Source of the DNA: Takakia lepidozioides
Lineage: Eukaryota > Streptophyta > Takakiopsida > Takakiales > Takakiaceae
Length of the DNA: 64,000 bases
Reading direction: 5' to 3'
Assembly: GCA_030704615.1 (NCBI GenBank)
Contig: CM060732.1
Coordinates: 14,448,001 to 14,512,000, forward strand
The notes under the pieces were generated by a model, which saw only the letters and a list, made by a program, of their open reading frames with translations, was not told the origin of the DNA and made no database searches. The position numbers and the translations under genes were made by a program. How positions within the stretch are numbered: the first letter of the stretch is position 1; the number at the start of each line of letters is the position of its first letter. This document shows, one piece after another, positions 32,879 to 43,251 of the stretch.

Positions 32879-34030
32879 TCACTCGTATTCCGGGTTCTCC
32901 TCGGCATCAATGTCCACTGTCTCTTCCTCCGACTCCGACAAATCCGAGGAGTCTTTGGCTTCGATGGGAGCCTTCACATTCCGTTCCAGATGGGATCCCC
33001 AGACGGATGTGTCCTCCTCGTAGGCAAAGAGGTGCCGGTCGGAAAACCGCCCAGCCCACATTGAGGCACCTGTTACAATGCCATCCACACATTATGACAT
33101 GGCCCTTCAGATGTTATGAATTAAAGCATAACGAGAATTTGCAGAATAGCATACAACAAGATTCTGCATACGTGTCCCACAGATGAGGTCGAGCACTGTG
33201 CCCTCCACGTCAGTGCATGTCTCCATAATTGTCTGAATGAAGGCAGGGCTCCGAGTCCGTGAATACCACAGGGGTTCAGTTGAAGTGAGGCTATGAGGGA
33301 GAAGTTCCGTGGGAACGTTGTTGAACAGGACGTCGTAATTGATGGGGTCGCAGTTTGGGTCAACCAACAATCCCTCCTTTCGGAAAGCAAGGGTGGAGTT
33401 CTCCTTCACAAAGCAGTATGCATCGAACTGCTTCGTTTGCATACACAGTGGGAAACGATTAGAAATCGAATGCGGCACCGCATTTCAAAACTCCTAAGAA
33501 AATGAAAGGACGAGTGCCAATGTCGTAATTACCTTCTTCCCTTCCGACCGAAGGCCCAATGTGTTGATGCACGTCCACTTCTTCTTCAGAATTGGGACGG
33601 CGCTCTTGCGGGTCCACTTCGCAATTCCTGTTTGCGTGTTTTTGCCTCTGCTCGCCAGGACAACCACATAGCCTCTGTCGTCCAACACCATGCGGGCGAG
33701 CCCGAATCCTTTTTTCCAAAAGTCCTCAGAGTACCTGTTCCAAGATGGCAAAGCTTGCAGTCCTTCCACAGGCTCTCCGTCCAGAATATCCAAGATGATC
33801 ATATCGCAAGACCACTCGGTGGCATTTAGCCACTCTTCTTCCTGCTCCTGACATTGGATCGGAAATGGCAGACACGGTGGTTGTCGATCTAGAATGCATC
33901 GGAGAGTATAAGGACAATGTGGTCTTTTCCACTCGAAGTTTCTGACCGTGCAGTGGATGTGTGGCTCAACCACATGACTTGGTGGTTCCAGGTAATTCAA
34001 GGTACTTCCCCAAATTTGCTTTTCTGAAAT
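32879..34030 (-). CDS. DNA N4/N6 amino-methyltransferase-like protein, spliced
   Basis: Three exons (about 34030-33533, 33427-33172, 33069-32879) join in matching phases at GT-AG borders. The order of blocks is that of beta-class DNA amino-methyltransferases. First comes a CDMIILDILDGEP stretch where DPPY would be (motif IV), then W..FGLARMVLDDRGYVVVLASRGKN (motifs V-VI), a K-W-x-C segment, and FDAYCFVKEN. After these come W-Y-S-x-TRSPAFIQTIMETC (motif X-like), VLDLICGTR (motif I) and RHLFAYEED..VW. The catalytic DPPY is replaced by DILD and the FxGxG loop by ICGTR, so it may be inactive or divergent. The C-terminus is acidic. An acceptor-like TTTCAG at 34031 implies upstream exon(s) not found. 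An intron (33428-33532) holds one palindrome. A degenerate RNA-adenine methylase (MT-A70 type) is the main alternative. Confidence 0.55.
33468..33486. repeat. Single palindrome inside an intron
   Basis: GAATGCGGCACCGCATTTC, inside the first intron of the methyltransferase-like gene. Confidence 0.8.
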
Positions 34031-34059
34031 GAATTCCCTGAACTGCTACGTGACAATGC

Positions 34060-35321
34060 ATGTGGGAATCGCAGGTAATGACGAATGCGAAGGAGCAAGT
34101 CGTAATGCATACAAATTCGTTCGGCTTGTACGTCAAATGGGATGGAACACAGACATTGGAAGACTACGTGACACGTTTCAGATGTGCGTACAAGGACAAC
34201 CTCTTCGCTAGGGACCTGCACACAGCAAGAAGGAGCGTGGAGTTTACACATCAGGAGGGAGCGGGAAAAGCTGCAATGCGAATTGTTTATAGGTGAAGCC
34301 CAGCTGTCCTTGTATGCGAAGCCTGGTTATGAGGTTTGTCTGGGAAATGCGGCACCGCATTCGCATTTTAAGTTTTCGGTTGCACTCTGCGAGTACATTG
34401 GTCTCAACTTTTGCTCCCGCATGCTAACTGCCCTGCAGGTATATGAAATACGTGCTTCTTCAGACAGGGGCCCTGGCTCAAGAGCCCCCGTTCTTCATGG
34501 CTTGGACCGTGGCGGGCCCAAGCTGTGTCTACACACCCGAGATGCAGAAACAATGGCATGCCGCGCATCTGGTTGGATGCCCGTGGTACCTGGACATGTC
34601 TGGCGGAATTGTTGACGAGTCTGAGAAAGATCTGCCCGCGAAAGCAAAAGAGAAGAGAAAGGAAAGACGTGTCCCTGCTGGGCCAGAGTCGGCAAAGGAA
34701 GCTGCTGCTCTGGAACAATCTAGAAAGGCAGCTGAGATGGCACAGAAGACGGTGGATGCAGCTGTGCAGGCTCAACAGAAGGGGTCCAAGAAGCGGACTC
34801 GCCAGCAAGGAGCAGCAGTTGTGACACCCAAGAAAACGAAGAAGCAGAAACAGATAGTGCAGGTAGAGGGTGAGGAAGAGGACTCCGATGGAGACTTTGC
34901 AACCAGCCCACCCCCCGAAACGCAGCCGAAATCCCCTGTGCCCACCGTTGTCACGAGAGGGACGAGAACTGGTTCGGCAAAGAAGGCATTCTTCAACCCC
35001 CCGGGGGGGCACCCTTTCGAGCCAGTGGAAATGAAGAGGCCGAAAGTGGATCCCGATACAGTAGTCCAGTGTGTGAATGAGAGTTTCTTGGCGGCTTTGG
35101 ATGGACGGGCAGCCAAGTTGGCATACATGAAGACCATGGAGGGTCTGAAGGGCAGAGCACTGAAGAAGGCGGCTGCCGAAGAGCCTTCCGACACCCCTGG
35201 GTTTCTGAAGATGGTCTCGTTCTTTGAGAAGGTGTGTGCAGACAAGGATTGCAGGAGGGGAGGAAGGAACTTCAGTGCATTGAAACCTCACCTTCTCTTT
35301 CGCCTCAACACATGCCGTTGA
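34060..35321 (+). CDS. Hypothetical Lys/Ala-rich nuclear-type protein, two exons
   Basis: Exon 1 (34060-34292) reads MWESQVMTNAKEQ..NSFGLYVKWDGTQTLEDYV; exon 2 (34439-35321) joins it in phase (R codon split AG|G). After PWYLDMSGG the protein becomes Lys/Arg/Ala/Glu-rich with a probable nuclear signal (PKKTKKQK) and an acidic patch (EGEEEDSDGD). A conserved-looking helical C-terminal part follows (VNESFLAALDGRAAKLAYMKTMEGLKGRALKKAA). No family is recognised. The intron (34293-34438) contains one palindrome. It starts about 30 bp from the first mapped exon of the methyltransferase-like gene on the other strand and ends tail to tail with the DGNHR gene. Its function is unknown. Confidence 0.55.
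34343..34364. repeat. Single palindrome inside an intron
   Basis: GGAAATGCGGCACCGCATTCGC lies between phase-matched exons of the lysine-rich gene. Confidence 0.8.
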
Positions 35322-36588
35322 GAGGTGATGCAGTTTCTCCAACTGCATGGTCGGCTGCATGGCCCGAGAATAGTGTTTTGCAATCTCGGGGATGAAGTCC
35401 TTTCCAAGTGCCGGATCTGCAATGGCCACAGCTTCACAAGCTTTGATTATATATTTCGTTCTGGACTTGACCCCGGCTTCCTTCAAGTGCTTAGTCAATG
35501 ACTGCAACGTTTTGACCTGCCCCTCACTTTCCATGAAGAAGCGTTTGGCATGGGCCAAATCCAACTTGATGTTTGACTGCCAACAAAAACATGCAGAAGC
35601 GTTACATTCGATTCATGTGGAAAGATTACTGAAAATTGGGGAAGGATGAGCAGAGGGAAATAGGAGGACGACTTACTTCGTATATCACCTCCACCATTCC
35701 ATCCATAGTGAGACGATACCATGTCGGTCAGTTTTTGCCACGGCTTTCTGAATGAGCTCGGGCTCCAGCATTTCCGCAAACATGTGCGGATCAGTGAGAC
35801 CAGTTTTCCTCACCTTGTCAACATATGTGCCGGTGGGTATGCACGTATGCAATTTCAGTGACCCTGCAAGGCACACTCTCCAGTTCAGTCCACAAAAGCA
35901 CGGAAACAAAACAGATTGGAAACTGAAATGCGGCACCGCATTTCGAACGTGCTTGGGAGGGTATGAGTATCTTACGAGTTGAGGTCCGCCATGGCATTCT
36001 TGAGCAGGGAGGAGTCTGCCGCCTTCACCTTGAGGATGACACACCCACCATGTAATGCCAGCCAATGTGCTTGGCATGGTTCTGCTTGATGTACTCCCAC
36101 CAGGCAAGAAGTCGGTGATTCCCGTCCCACACAAAGAACATTTTACCCGACATATGGCCGAAGTCTGGATCACCCTTCAGCGTTGCCTCGGAATTCGTCG
36201 TTGCGAGTGTGCCAGTGGGTATCCATGTTGACAATTCATCCGCAGTGGGTCCACGAGATTCGCCGTCCTCATTCTCAAGGGAAACGTAGAAGGCTGGCGA
36301 ACCTAGACGGTACCCTTCTCGAAATGCGAACTTGAGCTTATCCACATCTCCGGGAAGTGCCTGCCTAACGATGGGAAGGGAGGACGGACCATGCGAAGAG
36401 TGGGATTCGAAGAGTCCGCTGGAATACCCTGCTGCCCATAACTCTGCCAATGCTACTATGTGTCTCCTCAACATTGTATCCGCTGCACTTTGGAATTCCT
36501 CTGGAGAGAAATTTCTGCTGGTGGGGTAGGGGCTGAGTAGCTGGAGCATCCCCAATGGAGCTGCACTCTGGGGAATCTTTGCGGGCAA
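35306..36588 (-). CDS. DGNHR protein (ParB/sulfiredoxin-fold candidate), spliced
   Basis: The first ORF (36588-36025) ends with GKMFFVWDGNHRLLAWWEYIKQNHA. DGNHR followed by a helix is the nucleotide/metal site signature of the ParB-N/sulfiredoxin fold, which includes ParB CTPases and nucleases. Further coding pieces follow: about 36020-35976 (VILKVKAADSSLLKNAMADLN, one base out of frame), 35863-about 35690 (LKLHTCIPTGTYVDKVRKTG and LEPELIQKAVAKTDRHG), and about 35580-35306 (HAKRFFMESEGQVKTLQSLTKHLKEAG). An intron with GTAAGA..GCAG borders (35864-35975) contains a palindrome. The frame break near 36030 and the phase of the first splice are unresolved, so the gene may be decayed. IPTGT occurs twice in similar surroundings, suggesting an internal duplication. 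Confidence 0.45.
35925..35944. repeat. Single palindrome inside an intron
   Basis: GAAATGCGGCACCGCATTTC in the GT-AG intron 35864-35975 of the DGNHR gene. Confidence 0.8.
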
Positions 36589-36664
36589 TTCTGTTGCAGA
36601 GGCCTCCTCCGGGCTCAGTATTCTGAAGTTTCCTCAACGGTGGTCAGGTTCTTGCTGACGAACG

Positions 36665-36993
36665 TTGAGCGGGCGGCAGCACCCTCCTACGGTACCAGAT
36701 CGACAAAACGGTCTCGATCCCATTGCCTTCGTGCAGCAGAGACGACCCCAAATCACCAGGCTGGAAATCAAGCAGGAATGGGCTTCAGCTCGTGGAATGG
36801 AAATCGTGTTGCGGGAGACGCTCCGCCATCCCCCTGATTGCATTCTGGCTTTCATTCGTGCAGGTGGAAGGTGTCTGCTGACATTGAATATGTTCATTCC
36901 GCCTGGGTGGGGAGGAGAAACGGCCTGGTCCGGTTCAGAATCAAGTTGAAGGACGAGCTGCTTCTTTCTTCGTCTTTGCTGGAGAAGGGCTAG
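36665..36993 (+). CDS. Hypothetical ORF ending beside the chromovirus
   Basis: Two plausible plus-strand coding pieces: GLDPIAFVQQRRPQITRLEIKQ (about 36698-36760) and, after a CAG acceptor near 36861, WKVSADIEYVHSAWVGRRN..RFRIKLKDELLL with a stop at 36991-36993. The chromovirus inserted about 13 bp beyond this stop. I do not recognise the protein. The opposite strand is also open, so the assignment is weak. Confidence 0.3.
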
Positions 36994-37001
36994 ACCCATG
37001 C

Positions 37002-37006
37002 TGGCG
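37002..37006. repeat. Target-site duplication, left copy
   Basis: TGGCG directly before the 5' LTR; the identical TGGCG follows the 3' LTR at 44008-44012. Confidence 0.9.
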
Positions 37007-37732
37007 TGTCGCGGCCTTTGCCTTGAGGGCAGGGGGTCGGGACACATGAGGGGCTGCCCCTGTGGTGGGGGCAGCGGCAGCGATAGGTATGGGGGGCTGA
37101 AGCACCCTTGAGTGCCCAAGGCACTCAGGAAGCGGAGGCGCTCACTAGGTGGAGCCCCGCACACCGGGTTGCGGTGGGGGTGGCTCCACAAGGGGTGGTG
37201 GTAGCTTAGTGGGACTTAGTGGGGGTGGCATAGGACTCACCATGGGGGGCGGAGACCTCGTGGTGGGAGTCGTGGGGAGTCTTGGGACTCATCACGGTCC
37301 ATAGGGGCCGTGGTGAGCGGGCCAAGACTCACCGCGACTCACCACCGGGATCGAGGGTCTTCGTGGTGGTTCGCCATAAAATGGCATGGCTGGTTGTGAA
37401 ACCCCCGCGGACAGCTACAGAAGTATATATAGGGAGTAGTAACCCCGAGAACGGTGCAAGCCCGTTGGTGACCAAAAACTAGTGAGTAAGCGAGCGAGCC
37501 GGAAAGCGACCAAAGAGTGGGGAGCTGTTCCGGACTGCCATCTACCAAAGGGAATTCTCCTAGTCCCAATTAGGTGGAGGGTTTTAGAGGGAAGCGAAGG
37601 GGACCGTTATGTCCCGGTGAGCAGCCGAAGCTCCAAGTTGGCCCGGCGGCCAGGTTGGGAGTCAGGCGCGCGCATCAAAGCGAGTAACTATGACTTGAAG
37701 GGGGGAGTTTACCGAAGTTGAGGTGCGCGACA
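37007..37732 (+). repeat. 5' LTR
   Basis: 726 bp, TG..CA ends. A TATATATA box lies at 37424-37431. It matches 43252-44007; the main difference is about 30 bp of GCACTCAGG-type tandem expansion in the 3' copy. Confidence 0.93.
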
Positions 37733-37734
37733 CT

Positions 37735-37746
37735 TGGTATCAGAGC
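37735..37746 (+). promoter_or_regulatory. Primer binding site (tRNA-iMet)
   Basis: TGGTATCAGAGC, complementary to the 3' end of plant initiator tRNA-Met, two bases after the LTR. Confidence 0.92.
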
Positions 37747-37787
37747 TTAGAGTTCAGTACGCGATCGTCCTTGGGATTGGCCTCATC

Positions 37788-38800
37788 ATGGGGTCGGGCA
37801 AGCCGAAGCGAAAGCGGAACGGCCCAAAAGATGATGATCCCGGTGAGCCCGATGGGGGCGACGTGTCACCGAGGCGGCCGTTTGAGAGAAGCGATGCATG
37901 TTTCCGAAAACGAGGCCGCCCAAGAGCGGGAGGAATCCGAGGAGTCGGAGCCCGAGGAATCCTTGAGAGCTCCGACAAACCAAGAGATGCCTCCCATGCC
38001 GGCAGCCTTTTGGGAAGGGTTGTTGGCGCAGTTTGGCGGGACGTTGAAAGACGTGTTGAAGGCGGCTAATGCCACTTCCACTAAGGCAAAGTTTAAGGTG
38101 AAGCCTAAGGAACCCGGCACCTTCGAGGGCGTCCGAAATCGGAAGGCACTCAACACCTGGCTCTTGGAGCTAGAGCAGTACTTCCGGGCGGCCAAGTTGA
38201 GTGACGAGGATCGCGGTGGAAGTGGCTCCCACCTATTTGAGGGGCTATGCTCAACAATGGTGGTAGAAACGCCTTCACGACCGAGGTCCAAGCCCGGAAA
38301 CCTTGAACTGGAGTGGGTTCAAGGAATTGATGAAGAGACAGTTTGTGCCCCTCAACGTGTCCTGGCTTGCCCGGGACAAGATGAGGAATTTGAAGCAAAT
38401 AGATGACATTCGGGGGTATGTCCAGGCTTTCAATGTGCTGTTGCTCGAAGTCGCGGACATGGCAGAACCAGAAATGGTCTTCAACTTTGTGGCGGGACTG
38501 GCCCCATGGGCCAGGCGGAAGTTGGAGGAGAAGCCACCCAAGACTTTGAACGAGGCAATTGAGAGGGCTGAATGTTTCTCGGATGTCCCTAGGGGTGAAA
38601 GACAAGGCCGTACGGAGCTGAACCACAAGAAGATTCGGCGGGAAGGTGACTCCTTCCGACCGGAAAAGAAGTGGGATAGGCCACGCGGCGATAATGGCAC
38701 GTGGAAATCGAAGGGAGGGCCTTCACACGTCAAGGCGGCACCCGGTGCTCCGAAAGGAAAAGCGGGTGGCGGCTTATGGCGGACAGAAGGCGACCTTTGA
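37788..38800 (+). pseudogene. Chromovirus gag, frame-shifted
   Basis: Gag starts MGSGKPKRKR at 37788, changes frame near 37880 into an acidic stretch (EESEESEPEES) followed by the capsid-like WLLELEQYFRAAKLSD, and changes again near 38290 to FKELMKRQFVPLN and DDIRGYVQAFNVLLLEVADMAEPEMVFNFVAGL, the usual gag core. A Lys/Arg-rich tail precedes the CCHC knuckle that lies in the next frame. Two frame changes inside gag are not a programmed feature of this family. Confidence 0.8.
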
Positions 38801-41800
38801 TGGAGTGTGTTTCAATTGCGGGGAGCCCGGGCACATGGCCAAGAAGTGCACGAAGCCCCGGCAATTGAACATGACTCGGGCGACCACGGAGCTGTCGGAA
38901 GATACCATCAGTCGCTTGGTGGAAGCGGTGGTCGCCAGGACTTGCAAGGTAGGCAAATTTTCTTGTGAGTTGTATCAGGAAACTGGCGCCTTACGAAAAG
39001 GGAGTCAGTTATTGTTCGTGGATGGGATAATATCCGGAACTAATGTGTCGTTGTTGGTGGACACAGGAGCGTCGCACTCCTTCATGACACCGGCAACGGC
39101 ACAAAAGTTGGGACTCCCGACAAGTGACGTGGGGGCCTCTATTGAGGTGCGTTCTGCCAAAGGAGAACCACAGTTGGCGACAAGGTTGGCGTTTGATGTT
39201 CCTCTTCAACTGGGGAGTTGGGAGGGACGTGAGAACTTCACCATCTGCGAGATCGATGGAGTGGATCTCATTTTGGGGATGACCTTTTTGAGCAAATCCG
39301 GAGCGGTCATAGATGGCCGCAAGAGAGTAGTCACGCTGCCATGTGGGAATGGTGGCGAGGTTTTACGAGTGTCGGAAACGCCCAAATCCGTGGGAGGGCG
39401 AATAAACCTTCTGTCAGCAAAGGAGTGGGCCGTGGAGGAGGCACATGAGCCCCAATTTTTGCTTTACATTAGAGAAGTGAAAGGAGAAGGCGATGGGGAG
39501 CCGAGCCCAGATTGGATCAAGGGGATTTTGGAGAAATACCAGGATGTGATGCCGGAGGATTTACCAAGCGGCTTGCCACCGCAAAGAGGAGTTGACCACA
39601 AGATTGAGGTGATACCGGGATCGGAACCGCCTGCCAAGGCGCCCTACCGGTTGAGCCACAGAGAGTTGGTCGAGCTGAAGACTCAGCTCAAGGATCTAAT
39701 GTCAAAGGGGTACATCCGGCCGAGTAAGTCACCTTACGGAGCCCCGGTGCTATTTGCAGACAAGAAGGATGGGACGCTGCGATGTGTGTCGATTACAGGG
39801 CTCTGAATAAGGTGACTATCAAAAACCGGTACCCTTTGCCAAGGATCGACGACCTCTTCGATCGGTTGGCAGGAGCGAAGTATTTCAGCCGGATCGACTT
39901 GCGCTCCGGCTATCACCAAATTCGGGTGGCGGAAGGAGATGAGGAGAAGACCGCGTGCAGGACAAGGTATGGTTCATATGAGTTCTTGGTGATGCCTTTT
40001 GGGCTCACCAATGCACCAGCGACATTTAGCACGCTGATGAACAGCCTTTTCCAGGAGTGGTTGGATGACTTTGTGATCGTGTACATCGACGACATCTTGG
40101 TGTACTCGAAAACAAAGGAGGAGCACCTGGAGCACCTCAAAAGGGTGTTCCAAAAATTGCGAGAAGGGAAGCTGTATGCCAAAGCTTCAAAGTGCGAATT
40201 CGGGGTCACAAAGTGGAGTTCTTGGGGCATGTGATTACACAGGATGGGATCAAAATGGATGACAGAAAGGTGAGGGCGATCTTGGACTGGGAGCCTCCGA
40301 CTTCGGTCCCGGGAGTGCGATCCTTCCTAGGACTCGCCTCCTATTACCGGAAGTATGTGAGAAATTTCGCCAAGATCGCGGGGCCGCTGTCGGACCTTCT
40401 GTGTAAATCCAAAGTCTGGGTATGGAACACATTTTGTGGCCAAGCTTTTGCTGAATTGAAGCAGCGGATGACGGAAGCTCCAGTCTTGAAAATCCCGGAG
40501 TTCGATCGTCCGTTTGAGATTCATACAGATGCATCGGACTTCGCGATTGGGGGTGTACTTATGCAAGATGGACGTCCAGTGGCTTACGAAAGTAAGAAAC
40601 TGAATGAAGTGGAGCGACGGTGGCCGACGCACGAAAAAGAGATGAAGGCGGTGGTGCATTGCCTTGAGCTCTGGCGCCACTATGTTGGTTCCAACCCAGT
40701 GAAGGTGTTCACGGACAATGTCACGGTGAAGTATTTTGCCACGCAGCCCAAGTTGTCCCCAAAACAACTTAGGTGGCAAGATACTTTGGCAGTGTTCGAC
40801 GTGGATATCCAGTACAAACCGGGACGGGACAATGTGGTGGCCGATGCTTTAAGTAGAAAGCAGCAGCTCTTGTTGGTGTACAAGGGCGAGACGGCGCTCC
40901 AAAGGAAGATCCGGAAGGCTTGCCGGAAGGATGAGCTGGCGAAGTCCGTGATGCAGGACTTGAGGATGGGGGTTAAATCGCAGTTCCACTTGCAAAATGG
41001 ACTGCTCCGGTATAAGCAAAAGCGTCTCTACGTGCCGAAGGGAGGGATCAGGGATAGTCTCTTGAGAGAATGCCATGATAGCCCGCTTGCGGGCCACGGT
41101 GGAGCCAAGCGCACTGCGGCACTCTTGAAGAAAGAGTATTTCTGGCCCAAACTGAGGGAGGAGGCAGAGGAGTATGTCAAGACATGCACCACATGCCAAC
41201 AAAACCGGAGCGAGTACAAAAAGCAAGCGGGGCTGTTACAACCCTTGCCGATTCCAGAGGGGACTTGGGAAAGCGTCTCGATGGATTTCATGACTGCTAT
41301 GCCGCTGTCAAAAGGATTCGATGCAATCATGGTGGTGGTAGATAGGTTCAGTAAAATGGGCCATTTCATCCCCACCAAGGAGACGGCAACGGCGCAGGAG
41401 ACAGGGCGACTTTACTTCGCCCACGTCTTAAAGCATCATGGAGTCCCGAAGGATATTGTCTCGGACCGCGATCCAAAGTTTACGAGTAAATTCTGGAGAG
41501 CACTTTGAAGAAGATGGGGACGAGGCTGAAGATGAGCACCGCCTTCCGACCTACGACCGACGGCCAAACGGAAAGAGTGAATTCCGTAGTGAAGCAATTC
41601 TTGCGGAATTACGTGTCGGCAGACCAATCAGACTGGATGGAACACTTAGACGCGGCAGAGTTCTGTTATAATAACACAGAACACTCCGCAACGGGAGTTT
41701 CCCCTTTCGTGTTGGTCTATGGAAAAGCACCTCTGGTGCCGACAAGTTGGGCCGCCCAGGACGTTGAGGAACCGGCAGTAGCGGCGGTACTGGAAGAACG

Positions 41801-42347
41801 CGAGCGTTTGTTGAAGCTCGCAAAGTACAACATTGCCAAAGCTAGGAAACGGTATGAAAGGCAGGCGAATCGGAAGCGGAGGGAAGTGAAGTTTGAGGCA
41901 GGCACAGAGGTCTGGTTGAACATCAAGAATTTCCGACTACCTCCGGAAGTGAGTCCGAAGTTCGTACCTCCGTATGCGGGACCCTTTCGCATTCGGAAGG
42001 TTATGAATGAGGATGTGTATGAATTGGAGCTGCCGGCAAACAGCAAGGTGCACCCAGTATTCCATGTCTCCCTTTTGAAGCCTTACTTCAAAGATGAAGC
42101 GCGTCCGAATCGGCATCAAGTGTTGCGTCCGCCACCTATGCTGTTGGATCATGAAAATGAACCTGAGTACGAGGTGGAGGCAATACTTAAGTCGAGGAGG
42201 TTCAGGAACCGAGAAACGGAGTATCTCGTCAAATGGAAGGGCTATCATCATGTGGAGGCATCTTGGGTGCGTGCCTCAGAAATGGGAAACGCATCCGAGG
42301 CGGTTGCAGCTTTCGAAGGGCGACCTCAAAAGCGGAAGAAGCGTTGA
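38800..42347 (+). pseudogene. Chromovirus pol: CCHC, PR, RT, RNase H, IN, chromodomain
   Basis: Zinc knuckle CFNCGEPGHMAKKC (about 38810-38850), protease DTGAS (39060-39074), RT beginning YRLSHRELVELK, and YIDD at 40082-40093. RNase H has HTDASDFAIGG (about 40520), and integrase has an HHCC knuckle ending CTTCQQNR (about 41190-41212), DFMTAMP, DRDPKF and NNTEHSATG. Last comes a chromodomain EYEVEAILKSRRF..YLVKWKGYHHVEASWV (about 42165-42280). Frame shifts occur near 39785, 40205 and 41500; each fits loss of one base within a short homopolymer or repeated-base context. Without them the polyprotein would have normal length. Either the copy is dead or these are assembly errors. Confidence 0.9.
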
Positions 42348-43251
42348 TGGGGACATCAACCTTGGAGCGTGGGGGAGGAAATGCATGCTTAGCCCGGTTT
42401 AGCTAGCTCAGGAATCCGATTGCAAAAACTTGTATTGTACAAAAATTTGTTATAAAGGAAATGGGTTCCAAATATTGTGCGTCCTATTGTGTTTGGAATG
42501 GTGATGCATGGTATGGTTGGCTAGTGTGTAGAATGCATGCTAGCTTGCAAAAGTGGGAAAGGTAAATTGGGTAATCGTGTGTTTGTGCAGAGCCGAAATC
42601 GGGTGACTCCCATCCAAGGGGCAAGGAAACTTGCGCCTTCTTTGGGAGTTCACGTGCTAGTGCGCACCTGGCGCGTGCGCGTACTATAACTGCGCTACCG
42701 AGGGGGTTGCCTTGTAGTGCGGGCTAACGCGGAAGCTACGTGCTTCCGTTCACGTACTATAATCGTGTAACCTCGGGACGAAGTCGTAGTGCGGCTTCGG
42801 CGTGTTCTCGTACCTCAGGCCAGCATTCCAAGGCGGACCCAATTGTAGTGATTGGGGCGCACGGTTGGTTCAAGGTTATCTTCCTGGTCAAAGAGGGTTC
42901 CAGGTGAACCCTTGCTCAAGGTGATGCCAAAAGCGGCATCATGAGTGATCGCAAGCAATGTTGTTGCAGTAGGGCGATTCGATCCTCGGGGAGGATCGTT
43001 CCTTGGCCTTGAAGTAGGCCAAGAAGGGTGCACTGGGAGGAGCTGGAGAGGCTCCACCCTTGGCCGGGACTTGGAGGAAGTCGGCCGAACTAGCTAGTGG
43101 AGAGTAGAGTCAAGTGTGGGGTTTGGTTCTTACCATGGGACGCCATGGTACAGAAACAAACTCCTTGATGTGGGACGCCACAACTTGGATGTTCGTTTCT
43201 ACAAAATGGACAAGTCGATGAGGACATCGACTCCCTGTTGGTAGGGGTGTG
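42348..43251 (+). other. Chromovirus 3' non-coding region with hairpins
   Basis: 0.9 kb between pol and the 3' LTR with small perfect stems: GATGCC/GGCATC (42923-42940), CGATCCTC/GAGGATCG (42980-42998) and CTTGGCCT/AGGCCAAG (43002-43023). The truncated copy at 28095-28942 retains them. Confidence 0.6.

Noticed and set aside
34404-35300. Minus-strand frame antisense to the lysine-rich gene
   Set aside because: Leu/Cys/Ser-rich composition is the mirror of the Lys/Glu/Ala-rich plus-strand protein; only its first part (35564-35306) is coding, as an exon of the DGNHR gene.
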